Source: JAFECT01 sp963838235 | GTDB taxonomy: Bacteria; Pseudomonadota; Alphaproteobacteria; Caulobacterales; Caulobacteraceae | DNA: 64,000 nucleotides | Assembly: GCA_963838235.1 (NCBI GenBank) | Contig: CAWIQJ010000006.1 | Coordinates: 992,001-1,056,000 of the forward strand | Reading direction: 5' to 3' | Shown here: positions 34,751-42,838 of the stretch, piece by piece | How the letters are laid out: the number at the start of each line of letters is the position of its first letter | Numbering within the stretch: position 1 is the stretch's first letter | The notes under the pieces: generated by a model | Databases searched by the model: none | Told to the model about the DNA's origin: nothing | The model's input: only the letters and a program-made list of their open reading frames with translations | Program-made: the position numbers and the translations under genes

Positions 34751-36174
34751 GACGCCGACATTCGCCGCAACGCCGCGTAGTCGACCTTGGAATTGTGCCG
34801 CCGGTCGGTGGGGATGGAGCGCACGACCCGGCACTCGATGTCGCCGAGCCGGCGCGCGCGCCGGGTGAGATCGGCGCGGTCGAGGCCATCTCCGGCGGCG
34901 AATAACTGAGCCTGCGGGCCCTGGGCGAGCAGCGCCGCCTGGCGCACGCCGGGCCAGCTGAGCGCGGCAGTCTCGATGGCAAAGGGGAAGAGCCCGTCGC
35001 CCGCCGCCTCATGGCGCCCGAGCAGCCACAGCCGGTCCGAGCCGTCGATGCGCGCCGCGTCGCCGGTGCGATGCCAGAGCACGCCGTCGCGCATCCGCTT
35101 GGTCGAGGCGTCGTCGCGCGGATCGAGATAGCCGCGAATGACGTGCGGACCCGCGACCTCGATTTCGCCCTCGCGGATCGCGACCTGCGCCTCGGGGATT
35201 GGACGGCCGGCGAGCAGGCCCGCGCCGTCCGCCATCGCGGCCCATTCCAGGGCGCCGATCTCGTCGATGCGGATGTGGGCGACCGGCTCGGCCTCGGTCG
35301 AGCCGTAGACGGCGTGCAGGGCGGCGCGCGGCGCGGCGGCGTGCAGCGCCTTCAGCAGGTTCGGATAGACCGGGCCGCCGCCGGTGAAGACGGCGTGCAG
35401 ATCCGCGAGCCCGTCGGGCGCTTCGGCAAGCCGCGCACAGACCGCCGGCGGAGCGACCACGCGCCGGACGCCGTGCTCGGCGATCTGTTGCGCGAGACGG
35501 GTGCTGTCGAGTTGCGCGGGACGGCGTAGGTCGCCCGCCGGAAGCACGCTGGTCGCGCCGGCCGCGAGGTTGGAGAGGATGAACACCGGTAGCGAGATCA
35601 GGTCGACGTCGCCGGGCGTCGTGCGCCGGATGCACTCGAGCAGGATGTGCTGCTGTTCGAGCAGGCCGACCGAACGCACGATCCCCTTGGGCCGTCCGGT
35701 CGAGCCGGAGGTGAAGGTCATCAGCGCCGGCGCGTTCGGCGCCATGCGTTGCAGCGGTTCGTCGCCGCGGCTGCGGTCGGGCTCGGGCAACAGAGGCAGG
35801 CGGCGAAGCGCCGGGAGCAGTTCGCGCGCAAGGCGCCCGAGGCCGCCCGCGATCATGGCGCGGGGTTGCGCGGTCTCCACAGCAAGGGCGAGTCCCCGAA
35901 GGCCCGCGGCCGGTTCAGGGAACAGAGCGACCGCGCCGAGACGGAACAGGGCGAGCAGGCCGGCGTAGAGCTCCGCCGATACGCTGCGCGCGACCAGCAC
36001 GACGTCGCCCGACGCTACGCCGGCGCGGGCAAAGGCCGCGGCGCGCGCTGCAGACATGCGCGCGAGGTCACCGTAGCTGACGATCCGCCCGCGTCCGTCG
36101 ATCAGGGCGGCCTGCTGGGGCCGCGCCTCGGCGTGGCCGAGGAAGGCTTCGATCAGTCCGGCGTCTTTGTTCAC
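34747..36174 (-). CDS. OleC-like AMP-dependent (adenylate-forming) ligase
   Basis: The 475-residue protein is a complete ANL-superfamily enzyme: A3 loop LMTFTSGSTGRPKGIVRS, A5 VYGSTEAEPVAHI, A7/A8 WHRTGDAARIDGSDRLWLLGRHE and C-terminal A10 Lys in RRHNSKVDYAAL. The segment DLISLPVFILSNLAAGATSVLP and the YGSTEAEPV block resemble OleC, which adenylates beta-hydroxy acids to form beta-lactones, more than ordinary acyl-CoA synthetases. An acyl-CoA or acyl-AMP ligase role remains possible. The GTG at 36174 overlaps the GNAT gene's stop (GTGA). The substrate is unknown; a hydroxy acid made by this operon is an attractive guess. Confidence 0.82.
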   Translation of the reverse strand: MNKDAGLIEAFLGHAEARPQQAALIDGRGRIVSYGDLARMSAARAAAFARAGVASGDVVLVARSVSAELYAGLLALFRLGAVALFPEPAAGLRGLALAVETAQPRAMIAGGLGRLARELLPALRRLPLLPEPDRSRGDEPLQRMAPNAPALMTFTSGSTGRPKGIVRSVGLLEQQHILLECIRRTTPGDVDLISLPVFILSNLAAGATSVLPAGDLRRPAQLDSTRLAQQIAEHGVRRVVAPPAVCARLAEAPDGLADLHAVFTGGGPVYPNLLKALHAAAPRAALHAVYGSTEAEPVAHIRIDEIGALEWAAMADGAGLLAGRPIPEAQVAIREGEIEVAGPHVIRGYLDPRDDASTKRMRDGVLWHRTGDAARIDGSDRLWLLGRHEAAGDGLFPFAIETAALSWPGVRQAALLAQGPQAQLFAAGDGLDRADLTRRARRLGDIECRVVRSIPTDRRHNSKVDYAALRRMSAS

Positions 36175-37004
36175 AACACAGTTCCCCAGAGCGCGTAACG
36201 GCGGAAAATCGTGGCGCCGAGGCTGCGGCTGTGGCGCGCCGAGAGGTTGTCCTCGCGGATCAGGGCATGGATGCAGCGGCGATAGCCCTTCGCCGCGGCG
36301 AGCGCGCAGAAGCGGCGCACCATCAGCGAGCCCAGGCCCTTGTCGAGCGAGGCGTAGGTCTTGATGATCACGGCGCGGTCCGGCGAGGCGTCCGCCCAGT
36401 CGGGCACGCCGAACAGGAAGCCGCGCAGCGCGCCCGATGTGTCTTCCGCCAGGATGACGAGGTCGGGGTCGATCAGGCCGAGCGTCGGCTGATAGGATTC
36501 GACGAACCTGTCGAGCGGTTGAGGCCGGTAAAGAAAATTGTCGGCAAAGGTTTCGAGCGACACCGCATGGATGCGCGCCAGCTCGGCCTCGGACGGATCG
36601 ATGGCGCGAAGCGTGACGTCGTCTCGCGACGAGATTTCGTCGGAGCCGCCCGGTAGCAGCGCTTCCGCCGAGAAGAAGCGGCCGATCTCCTCGAAACCGG
36701 CCTCGTCGAAGGCCAACGGAAAGTGCGCGGGATTCTGCGGCTCCATCAGGAAGGGTGCGCGCCCGTCGCTGTCGACCACCAGCCGGTGGCGCGACCAGGT
36801 GTCGCCGTCCATCGGTCCGATCACCGCTTCGAAGCCTTCGCCGGCGAGAAGATCCGCCGTGCGGGCGAGAAGGCGCGCGCCGGCCGCGGCGGTGGCGCAA
36901 TCAAAGGCGCCGAGCGCGGCGGTCTTCAGGCCCGCGAAGGCCGCCGCCTCGCGCCAGATGGAAAGCGCAGCGTCGGTGGCCGCAATGCGTTGGGGCGCAC
37001 TCAT
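36171..37004 (-). CDS. GNAT-like N-acetyltransferase
   Basis: The 277-residue protein starts at an ATG overlapping the preceding stop by four bases. The C-terminal half carries GNAT features: LVILAEDTSGALRGFLFGVPDW (beta4), then IIKTYASLDKGLGSLMVRRFCALAAAKGYRRCIHALIREDNLSARHSRSLGA across consecutive blocks, corresponding to motif A and the N/D-rich motif B region. The N-terminal half (about 130 residues) reads like a second, degenerate GNAT domain. It probably acylates an amine intermediate or end product of the operon. The substrate is unassigned. Confidence 0.75.
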   Translation of the reverse strand: MSAPQRIAATDAALSIWREAAAFAGLKTAALGAFDCATAAAGARLLARTADLLAGEGFEAVIGPMDGDTWSRHRLVVDSDGRAPFLMEPQNPAHFPLAFDEAGFEEIGRFFSAEALLPGGSDEISSRDDVTLRAIDPSEAELARIHAVSLETFADNFLYRPQPLDRFVESYQPTLGLIDPDLVILAEDTSGALRGFLFGVPDWADASPDRAVIIKTYASLDKGLGSLMVRRFCALAAAKGYRRCIHALIREDNLSARHSRSLGATIFRRYALWGTVL

Positions 37005-38347
37005 CTGGCCCACCCCGGCGCGGGCCAGATCTCAGGCGGCAGTAGCAGCGCCGCCTGACCGGCGGCGAAGCTGAGCGCGGAGAGCTTCAGCCACGGGCAT
37101 TCCGGTGATCGGCGCTTCAGGACGTAAGCGACGGCGACCACGGCGAGGATCACGCCGACCGCGCAGGTGGCGAGCAGGGCCGTGCCCGTGGAGAAGTCTC
37201 CGGCGATGACGACGCGAATAAGGCCGGCGGCACAGATCGCGCCGAGCAGCAGAGCCATCATCCACGCATTGAGGCCGCTGAAGCGTACGAGGGTGGCGGC
37301 CGCCAGACTCGCAAAGGCGAGGTTGAAGGCGAAGATGGTGTCGCGCTGCAGCAGGTTGGAGAGCAGGAAGACTCCGAGCGCCATGGCGAGCGCGGCGGCC
37401 ATCATATCAACCGCGTCCGAGCGCCGCTCGCCCGTGCGCCAGACCGCGACATAGGCCGCGAACGCCACGCCCGGCGTCAGGGCCGCCAGCGGCCCCGCGA
37501 AAATGACCACGCAGAACAGCAGGCACGCGCCGGCGGCGACGGCGACACGGCTCAAACCCTCGCGCGCGCCCAGCGCCACCAGCAGCGCCGCGCCGGCGGC
37601 AAAGGCGACCGCCGCGCCCACCCACACCCCGATCCCGTGCGGCATCAGGTTGGCGAGCACGAAATAGAGGCCGACGGGAATGAACAGGTTGTCGAGTCCG
37701 CGCCAGCTCGCCGCTTCGAACAGGGCGCCGAACAAGGCGACGATCAACGCCAGCACGATCGACTGTCCGCGCGGCAGGTCGGTCAGCATCAGCAGGCAGA
37801 TGAGCGCCAGCAACCAGGCGGTGAGCACGAAGGCGATCACGCCCTCGACGCTCTTAAAACCATCCTCGACGCGAAACCGCAGTCGCCCGTAGTTCACCCC
37901 CACCAGGGCGCTCGCCGCGTCGCTGAGCGTCAAAATCAGCAGCGGCAGGATGTAGAGCACCGGCTGGGGCGCCTGGTGCACGCCGCGCAACGCCAGCGCG
38001 TAGTGGCCGTCCTTGAGATAGAAGAGCAACGCCACCGAGGCTGCGAACATCAGCTCACCGAAGGAGAAGCGCTCGACACAGTGCAGGGCGGCGCCGAAAC
38101 GGGCGCGCCGGGCCAAAAGCAGCACGCCGCAGGCGAGCGCGCAGGTCGCGACGACCTCCCAGGTCGCGTCGAACATCAATGGAAACGTCAGGCAGTAGAG
38201 GCCGAGCGCCACGTGCACCAGCTTGCGCCCGAGTTCGGACTGCAAATGCAGGCGCTGGGTCAAGGCGCTGGCGCCGGCCAGCACCGCGCTCAGCAGGGCG
38301 ACCGAGCCCAGAATCTTGCCGACGCTGAGAACGAGGTCGGCGCTCAT
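37001..38347 (-). CDS. Polyprenol/phytol (dolichol) kinase-like membrane protein with long C-terminal membrane extension
   Basis: The 448-residue integral membrane protein has an N-terminal CTP-dependent polyprenol kinase-like region: ELGRKLVHVALGLYCL (the RKxxH signature), LSDAASALVGVNYGRLRF (D-A-A-x-x-x-x-G) and GFKSVEGVIAF (KSxEG), then DNLFIPVGLY. SEC59/VTE5-type enzymes phosphorylate dolichol or phytol. Residues from about 235 to 448 add roughly seven more hydrophobic segments without a recognised domain, so the protein is nearly twice the length of VTE5-like kinases. Its start overlaps the DUF3419 gene's stop. It fits phosphorylation of an isoprenoid alcohol in the pathway. Confidence 0.75.
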   Translation of the reverse strand: MSADLVLSVGKILGSVALLSAVLAGASALTQRLHLQSELGRKLVHVALGLYCLTFPLMFDATWEVVATCALACGVLLLARRARFGAALHCVERFSFGELMFAASVALLFYLKDGHYALALRGVHQAPQPVLYILPLLILTLSDAASALVGVNYGRLRFRVEDGFKSVEGVIAFVLTAWLLALICLLMLTDLPRGQSIVLALIVALFGALFEAASWRGLDNLFIPVGLYFVLANLMPHGIGVWVGAAVAFAAGAALLVALGAREGLSRVAVAAGACLLFCVVIFAGPLAALTPGVAFAAYVAVWRTGERRSDAVDMMAAALAMALGVFLLSNLLQRDTIFAFNLAFASLAAATLVRFSGLNAWMMALLLGAICAAGLIRVVIAGDFSTGTALLATCAVGVILAVVAVAYVLKRRSPECPWLKLSALSFAAGQAALLLPPEIWPAPGWAR

Positions 38348-39447
38348 GCGACCGCTTCGATGACGAAATCGCGGTAGAAGAACGCCTTGTCGAGCGGCCT
38401 CAGCCGCAATTCCAGGTCCGCGTCGTGACGGACGCGTTCCCGGCACGACGCCGGCGCGCGTCGCGGCGCCATCATGTTCCAATAGGCGATCCGCGCCCCT
38501 GGCGTGGCCGTGTCCAACACGGCGGCATAGGCGCGCGCATGCGCCGCGGGCGACATGTACTCGAAAATGTCCGACAGATTGAACGCGTCGGCGCGAACGC
38601 CCGCGTCGGCCAGGGCTTCGATTGGGCCCAGGCGCGTTTCGACCCGGTCGAGGCCCGCACGGATGGCGTCGAAATGCTCGGGCCGCAGCGCGCGCGGCAG
38701 GTCCTCGCTGTGTCGCCCGGTCAGGATCCACGCGAGGTAGGGGTTCTGTGACGGGTCCTGCTCGACGAGGGCGCGGCGCGTATTGGCCTGGACCTGGCGC
38801 GCGACGGAGCCTTCGGCGTGGTCGAAGAAGCTCGGGTCGCGGGCGTACCGGCCCATGACGGTGTCGCAGAAGAAGGTGTTGACCAGGAACCGCCAGCGCC
38901 GGCTGTTCCAGCGCTGCTCCCAGAAGAGCGCGCGTTCGTCCGGCGCCTTGGGTTCGAGCAAGGCGTCCACAGTCCTGCGATGGTGCACCAGCGGCAGAAA
39001 CCGCGTGCGGAACTGGCGGAAATAACCTTCAAACTTGCCGGCGCCGCCGAGACCGTAGCGGATCACCGCCTCGCGCCGCGGCGCCCAGAACGCCTGGTCT
39101 TCGGTCGTCAGCGTGTGCGCGGCATGATCGAGCAGTTCGCCGCGCCGGTCCGACGCGCGCGATCCCATCAGCTCCAACAGCGCCGCATGATCGAGGGTGC
39201 GATAGGCGGCCATGCGCAACTGCAGACAGGCGAGCTGCGCCGCGCTCAGATCGACGGCGATCACGCGACCAGCGCCTTGCGCCAACAACGCCAGCGCATT
39301 GTCGCCGGCCGACGCTACCGACACCACCGTGTCGCCTGGCGTGATCCTGAGCGCCTCGACAAGGATGTCGGCGTCCTCCCAGACCTGGGCGTAGCGGATC
39401 TGGTCGAAGCGGGCCTTGGTTTCGATCTCGGAGCGCGCGCGCGTCAT
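38344..39447 (-). CDS. DUF3419 / BtaA-like 3-amino-3-carboxypropyltransferase
   Basis: The 367-residue protein matches the DUF3419/BtaA family. The N-terminal RFDQIRYAQVWEDADILVEAL precedes a SAM-binding Rossmann segment TVVSVASAGDNALALLAQGAGRVIAVDLSAAQLACLQLR in its usual motif order, and later FNLSDIFEYMSP. BtaA moves the 3-amino-3-carboxypropyl group of SAM to diacylglycerol in betaine lipid synthesis. The usual partner methyltransferase BtaB is absent, so the acceptor is probably different. The start overlaps the upstream stop (ATGA). I infer transfer of an aminocarboxypropyl group to an isoprenoid or glycerol hydroxyl, unproven. Confidence 0.82.
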   Translation of the reverse strand: MTRARSEIETKARFDQIRYAQVWEDADILVEALRITPGDTVVSVASAGDNALALLAQGAGRVIAVDLSAAQLACLQLRMAAYRTLDHAALLELMGSRASDRRGELLDHAAHTLTTEDQAFWAPRREAVIRYGLGGAGKFEGYFRQFRTRFLPLVHHRRTVDALLEPKAPDERALFWEQRWNSRRWRFLVNTFFCDTVMGRYARDPSFFDHAEGSVARQVQANTRRALVEQDPSQNPYLAWILTGRHSEDLPRALRPEHFDAIRAGLDRVETRLGPIEALADAGVRADAFNLSDIFEYMSPAAHARAYAAVLDTATPGARIAYWNMMAPRRAPASCRERVRHDADLELRLRPLDKAFFYRDFVIEAVA

Positions 39448-41900
39448 GACGCGGTCTCGAGGCGCTCGACACGGCCGGAGGCGCCGTCCAGGCGGATGCG
39501 GTCGCCCGTCTTCAGCCAGCGCGTGGCGTCCTTCAGGGCGACGACGCAGGGCACGCCCATCTCGCGGGCGACGATGGCGGAGTGGGAGAGCAGGCTGCCG
39601 CGCTCAGCGATCACGCCCGCGGCGTTGGCGAAAATGGCTATCCAGCCGGGATCGGTCGAACGCGCGACCAGGATCTCGCCGGGTTGGAGCGTCTCCAAGC
39701 GCGGATCGGCGATCACCCGCACGAGGCCCTCGATCACGCCGGCGCAGCAGGGCTGGCCGGTGCGCGTGATGTCCGTGTCGGCGCTGTCTTGCCGCGACCT
39801 CGCCGCCAGCGCCATCGGCAGGCCGGCCAGGAAACCTCCGCGCACCACGATCCGTTCCGGCGGCTCGGGACGGGCGAGGTCGCGCACGTGCTCCGCCTGG
39901 CGAAGCGCGGCGAGACCCCTCAGGTCGCGGTCCGGCGCACCGCCTTCGACCGCGCCCAACCATTCTTCGACCGTGAGCAGAAAGACGTCTTCGGCCTGGT
40001 CGATCAGGCCCGCCTCGGCGAGTCGCTGTCCCGAGGCGCACACCAGCCGCCGCACGCGGCCGAACAGGCGTGTGCGTTCAAAACGCAGATTCTCGCGGTC
40101 GCGCACCCGCGCCTTGGCCCAGCGTGTGAGCTGTCGCGCGACGAAGCCCTTCACCGGCCGACCGGCAAACAGCGGACGCAGCGGATCGGTAGTTTCGCGC
40201 GGCGCGACCGTCTGCGGCGCCGCACGCGCCGCCGCCGCGATCGCGGCGAGCAAGGGCCGGGCGTCCTCGTGCAGGGTCAGGCTTTCGAGCTTCAGTTCCT
40301 CGGTGCACCGGTCGCCGAACCGCGCGAGATAGGCCGAAAGGTCGGCGCGCAGGAACGGATCGGCGAGCGCGGCATCGATGTCGGCCGCCTCGAGCCGGGC
40401 GATCAGGGCATCGTTCCGGCGCGCCGTGGCGCCCATGGTTCGGATGCGCCGGGCAGGCTCGGCGGAGACGATGTCGCCCTGGCCGATCATCAGTTCGGCG
40501 TGGGCGTCCAGGCCCGCGGGTCCGGCCCAGCGCTCCAGCACCTTCCGCGACAGGCCGAAAGCGACCATGCACATGAAGTCGTTGACCATCGGCGCGTCCC
40601 AACGCTCCAACAGCTGCGATTCCAATCGGCGGAACCGCGCCGCGAGCTGCGGCGCCGAGAGCGTCGCGATAGCGTGATCCGGTTCGGCCAACGCCGCGTC
40701 GAGCCGCGCCTGGAAGCGGCGACGCATCGCGGGCAGGGCGACATTGAACGCGGCGAGCCGCACGATCGCCAGGGCGAGCCGCGCGCGGCTCAACGCCCGC
40801 GTCCAGGCCGTCGAGGCCGATGGCGCAATGTGTTCGACGAGGCCCGCGGGCAGCGGCTCGGCCACGCCCATCATCTGTTCCATCCAGGCGCGGTTCGACT
40901 GAAAGCCGGGGAGCAGGGCCAGGGCGCGATGCCAGGCGACGAGATTGTAGTAGACGCGTCCCTCCACGCGTCCGAGCAACACGTCGAAGGTCGCGTGGTG
41001 CTCGGCGATGGTCGCCTCCGACACGCCCAGCAGGCCGACGAAAGCGCGATAGACGTGGCCGTAGATCCGCCGCGCGAAACTGAAGGTGAAGGGACTGACG
41101 ACGCCGGGATAGCTCTCGACGATGTTGGAATTATCCCAGACCCCGACCTCGCACCAGTCCTGAACGGGCAGGGCGGTGATCGGACGCGATTGCAAGAGGT
41201 AGAGCCGTCCGTCCTCGATGGCCCATTCGATATCCTGCGGCGCGCCGAACCAGCGTTCGGCACGGCGTGCGAGCGCCGCGACCGCTGTGACCTCGTCCTC
41301 GCTGAGCGCGCCGTGCTCCGGACCGTCGAGCCACTCCCCGCCGGCGCTCACGCGGTAGGTGTCGCCGTCGACCTCGCCCGCCACCAGCTTGTCGCCGAGA
41401 CCGCGCACCGCGCCGATCACCGTGGTGGGCTCGCCGCTGATCGGATCGGCGCTGAAGGCGACGCCGGCCGCGCGCGCCGTGACCATGCGCTGGATCACGA
41501 CCGCCGGCGGTTGGGGTGCGCCGGACAGACCGCGCGCCCGGCGATAGGCGGCGAGACTGTCGGTGAATTCCGAGCGCCAGACCGCGACGGCGGCGGCGGA
41601 GACGTCGAGCGCCGCAACGTCCAGCCGCGTTTCGAACTGGCCGGCGTGGGCCGAACCGGCGCCGTCCTCCTCGACGCCGGAGGAACGCACCGCGAAGGGA
41701 CCGGGGCCGAGGTTTGCGATGGCCGCTTCGAGCGCCGCGGCAAACTCGGGCTTCAGGCCGTCAGGCCCGAAGCTGTCGGCGGGGATGACGCAGAACGGCG
41801 GCACCGGAAAGGTGTCGGCCAGTTCGGCCAGGACCGCGCCCTTGGCGCCGGCGCGCAGCCGGTCGCGCGCTGCCGCGCCGGAGAGAATCTGCACGCTCAT
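39444..41900 (-). CDS. PEP synthase/pyruvate-phosphate dikinase-like enzyme (PEP-utilising)
   Basis: The 818-residue protein has an N-terminal ATP-grasp PPDK domain (about 1-300: FAVRSSGVEEDGAGSAHAGQFET, GVAFSADPISGEPTTVIGAVRGLGDKLV, IEWAIEDGRLYLLQSRPIT) and a divergent middle region of about 400 residues. A C-terminal phosphohistidine swivel domain has the catalytic His in GSLLSHSAIVAREMGVPCVV. It lacks the PEP/pyruvate TIM barrel of true PpsA/PpdK. The layout is like rifampin phosphotransferase or the prodigiosin-condensing enzyme PigC, where phosphate passes from ATP via His to a small molecule. It probably phosphorylates or condenses a pathway intermediate. Confidence 0.83.
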   Translation of the reverse strand: MSVQILSGAAARDRLRAGAKGAVLAELADTFPVPPFCVIPADSFGPDGLKPEFAAALEAAIANLGPGPFAVRSSGVEEDGAGSAHAGQFETRLDVAALDVSAAAVAVWRSEFTDSLAAYRRARGLSGAPQPPAVVIQRMVTARAAGVAFSADPISGEPTTVIGAVRGLGDKLVAGEVDGDTYRVSAGGEWLDGPEHGALSEDEVTAVAALARRAERWFGAPQDIEWAIEDGRLYLLQSRPITALPVQDWCEVGVWDNSNIVESYPGVVSPFTFSFARRIYGHVYRAFVGLLGVSEATIAEHHATFDVLLGRVEGRVYYNLVAWHRALALLPGFQSNRAWMEQMMGVAEPLPAGLVEHIAPSASTAWTRALSRARLALAIVRLAAFNVALPAMRRRFQARLDAALAEPDHAIATLSAPQLAARFRRLESQLLERWDAPMVNDFMCMVAFGLSRKVLERWAGPAGLDAHAELMIGQGDIVSAEPARRIRTMGATARRNDALIARLEAADIDAALADPFLRADLSAYLARFGDRCTEELKLESLTLHEDARPLLAAIAAAARAAPQTVAPRETTDPLRPLFAGRPVKGFVARQLTRWAKARVRDRENLRFERTRLFGRVRRLVCASGQRLAEAGLIDQAEDVFLLTVEEWLGAVEGGAPDRDLRGLAALRQAEHVRDLARPEPPERIVVRGGFLAGLPMALAARSRQDSADTDITRTGQPCCAGVIEGLVRVIADPRLETLQPGEILVARSTDPGWIAIFANAAGVIAERGSLLSHSAIVAREMGVPCVVALKDATRWLKTGDRIRLDGASGRVERLETAS

Positions 41901-42838
41901 GCGAAGGCCCGAACGGCCGCCGGCAGCCAGGCGACGCCGAGATAGATCAGGAGCACGAACACGCCCGACGCAGTCTCCAGCCGCGTCGATGCGGCGCTGA
42001 CCGGCCTCACGCCATAGCTCACGGCCGCCGCCAGCAGGACGGCCACTCCCAACAGCACTACGAGACCAAGCCCGATCGCAGCGCCGGCCTCGCTCTGCAC
42101 CAGCAGCGCGAGGGCCGCTGACCCGGCTGCGGCAATCGCGGCGGCGAAGGCCGCGGTATGCGGGCCCCAGAGGCTGGAATAGGTCTCCACGCCCGGCCGT
42201 TCGTCCTGCGGCGCCCAGCACTTGCGGGCGATCTCGAGCACCACGCCGTTCAGGAACGCCATAGCCAGGAAGGCGCCCACCGCGGGCGTGACCAGGATGG
42301 CCGAGTGTGCGCCGCAGCTCACCGCGTAAAGCGCGATCAGCGGCATCACCGCCATGTGGCTGAGCATGTAGAGAACCGGACGCGCTTTCAGCCAGGCCGG
42401 AACGAAGAACTCCACGCTCATCAGCGCCATCCAGCTCCAGACCACGAGCAGGACCATGACCAGCCGAATGTCGAGCCAGGCGCTGGCCAGCAGCTGCACC
42501 GCCGCGGCGATCCAGGCGAAGGCGCGCAGCTCCGTCAGGCTGACGAGACCGCGCGGCACCGGTCGCTCCGGGCGATATCGCGCGTCGTCGAAGCGGTCCT
42601 TGTGCTCGTCGGCGATGCGCAGCTGGGCGAACAGCAGGAGGCAGACCACGACCGCCACCGCGATCTCGCGCCCCGCCGGCGCGCCGCCGCGCACCATGGC
42701 GCCGAACACCGCCTCGCCGCCGGAGAAGACGCAGATCAGCAGCCCGTGCTTGAACAGCGGGAAGCGCTCGGCCTGGTAGGTCCAGAGGCGGGCGACCAGG
42801 GATTGGGCGGCTACGGGTCGGGCGGCGGCGACGCTCAT
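41897..42838 (-). CDS. UbiA family prenyltransferase-like membrane protein
   Basis: The 313-residue membrane protein has about eight helices and the UbiA first Asp-rich motif RIADEHKDRFDDARYRPERPVPRGLVS. The second loop AFLNGVVLEIARKCWAPQDERPGVETYSSLWGP contains the paired acidic/basic residues. UbiA enzymes transfer a prenyl chain from its diphosphate to an aromatic ring, a polar head group or glycerol phosphate. With a polyprenol-kinase-like protein and HMG-CoA reductase in the operon, isoprenoid transfer is the likely role. Its ATG overlaps the HMGR stop by four bases. Confidence 0.82.
   Translation of the reverse strand: MSVAAARPVAAQSLVARLWTYQAERFPLFKHGLLICVFSGGEAVFGAMVRGGAPAGREIAVAVVVCLLLFAQLRIADEHKDRFDDARYRPERPVPRGLVSLTELRAFAWIAAAVQLLASAWLDIRLVMVLLVVWSWMALMSVEFFVPAWLKARPVLYMLSHMAVMPLIALYAVSCGAHSAILVTPAVGAFLAMAFLNGVVLEIARKCWAPQDERPGVETYSSLWGPHTAAFAAAIAAAGSAALALLVQSEAGAAIGLGLVVLLGVAVLLAAAVSYGVRPVSAASTRLETASGVFVLLIYLGVAWLPAAVRAFA

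Noticed and set aside
39582..41945. 787-codon plus-strand open frame
   Set aside because: Antisense to the PEP-synthase-like gene, whose active-site motifs and tight start/stop overlaps are convincing.
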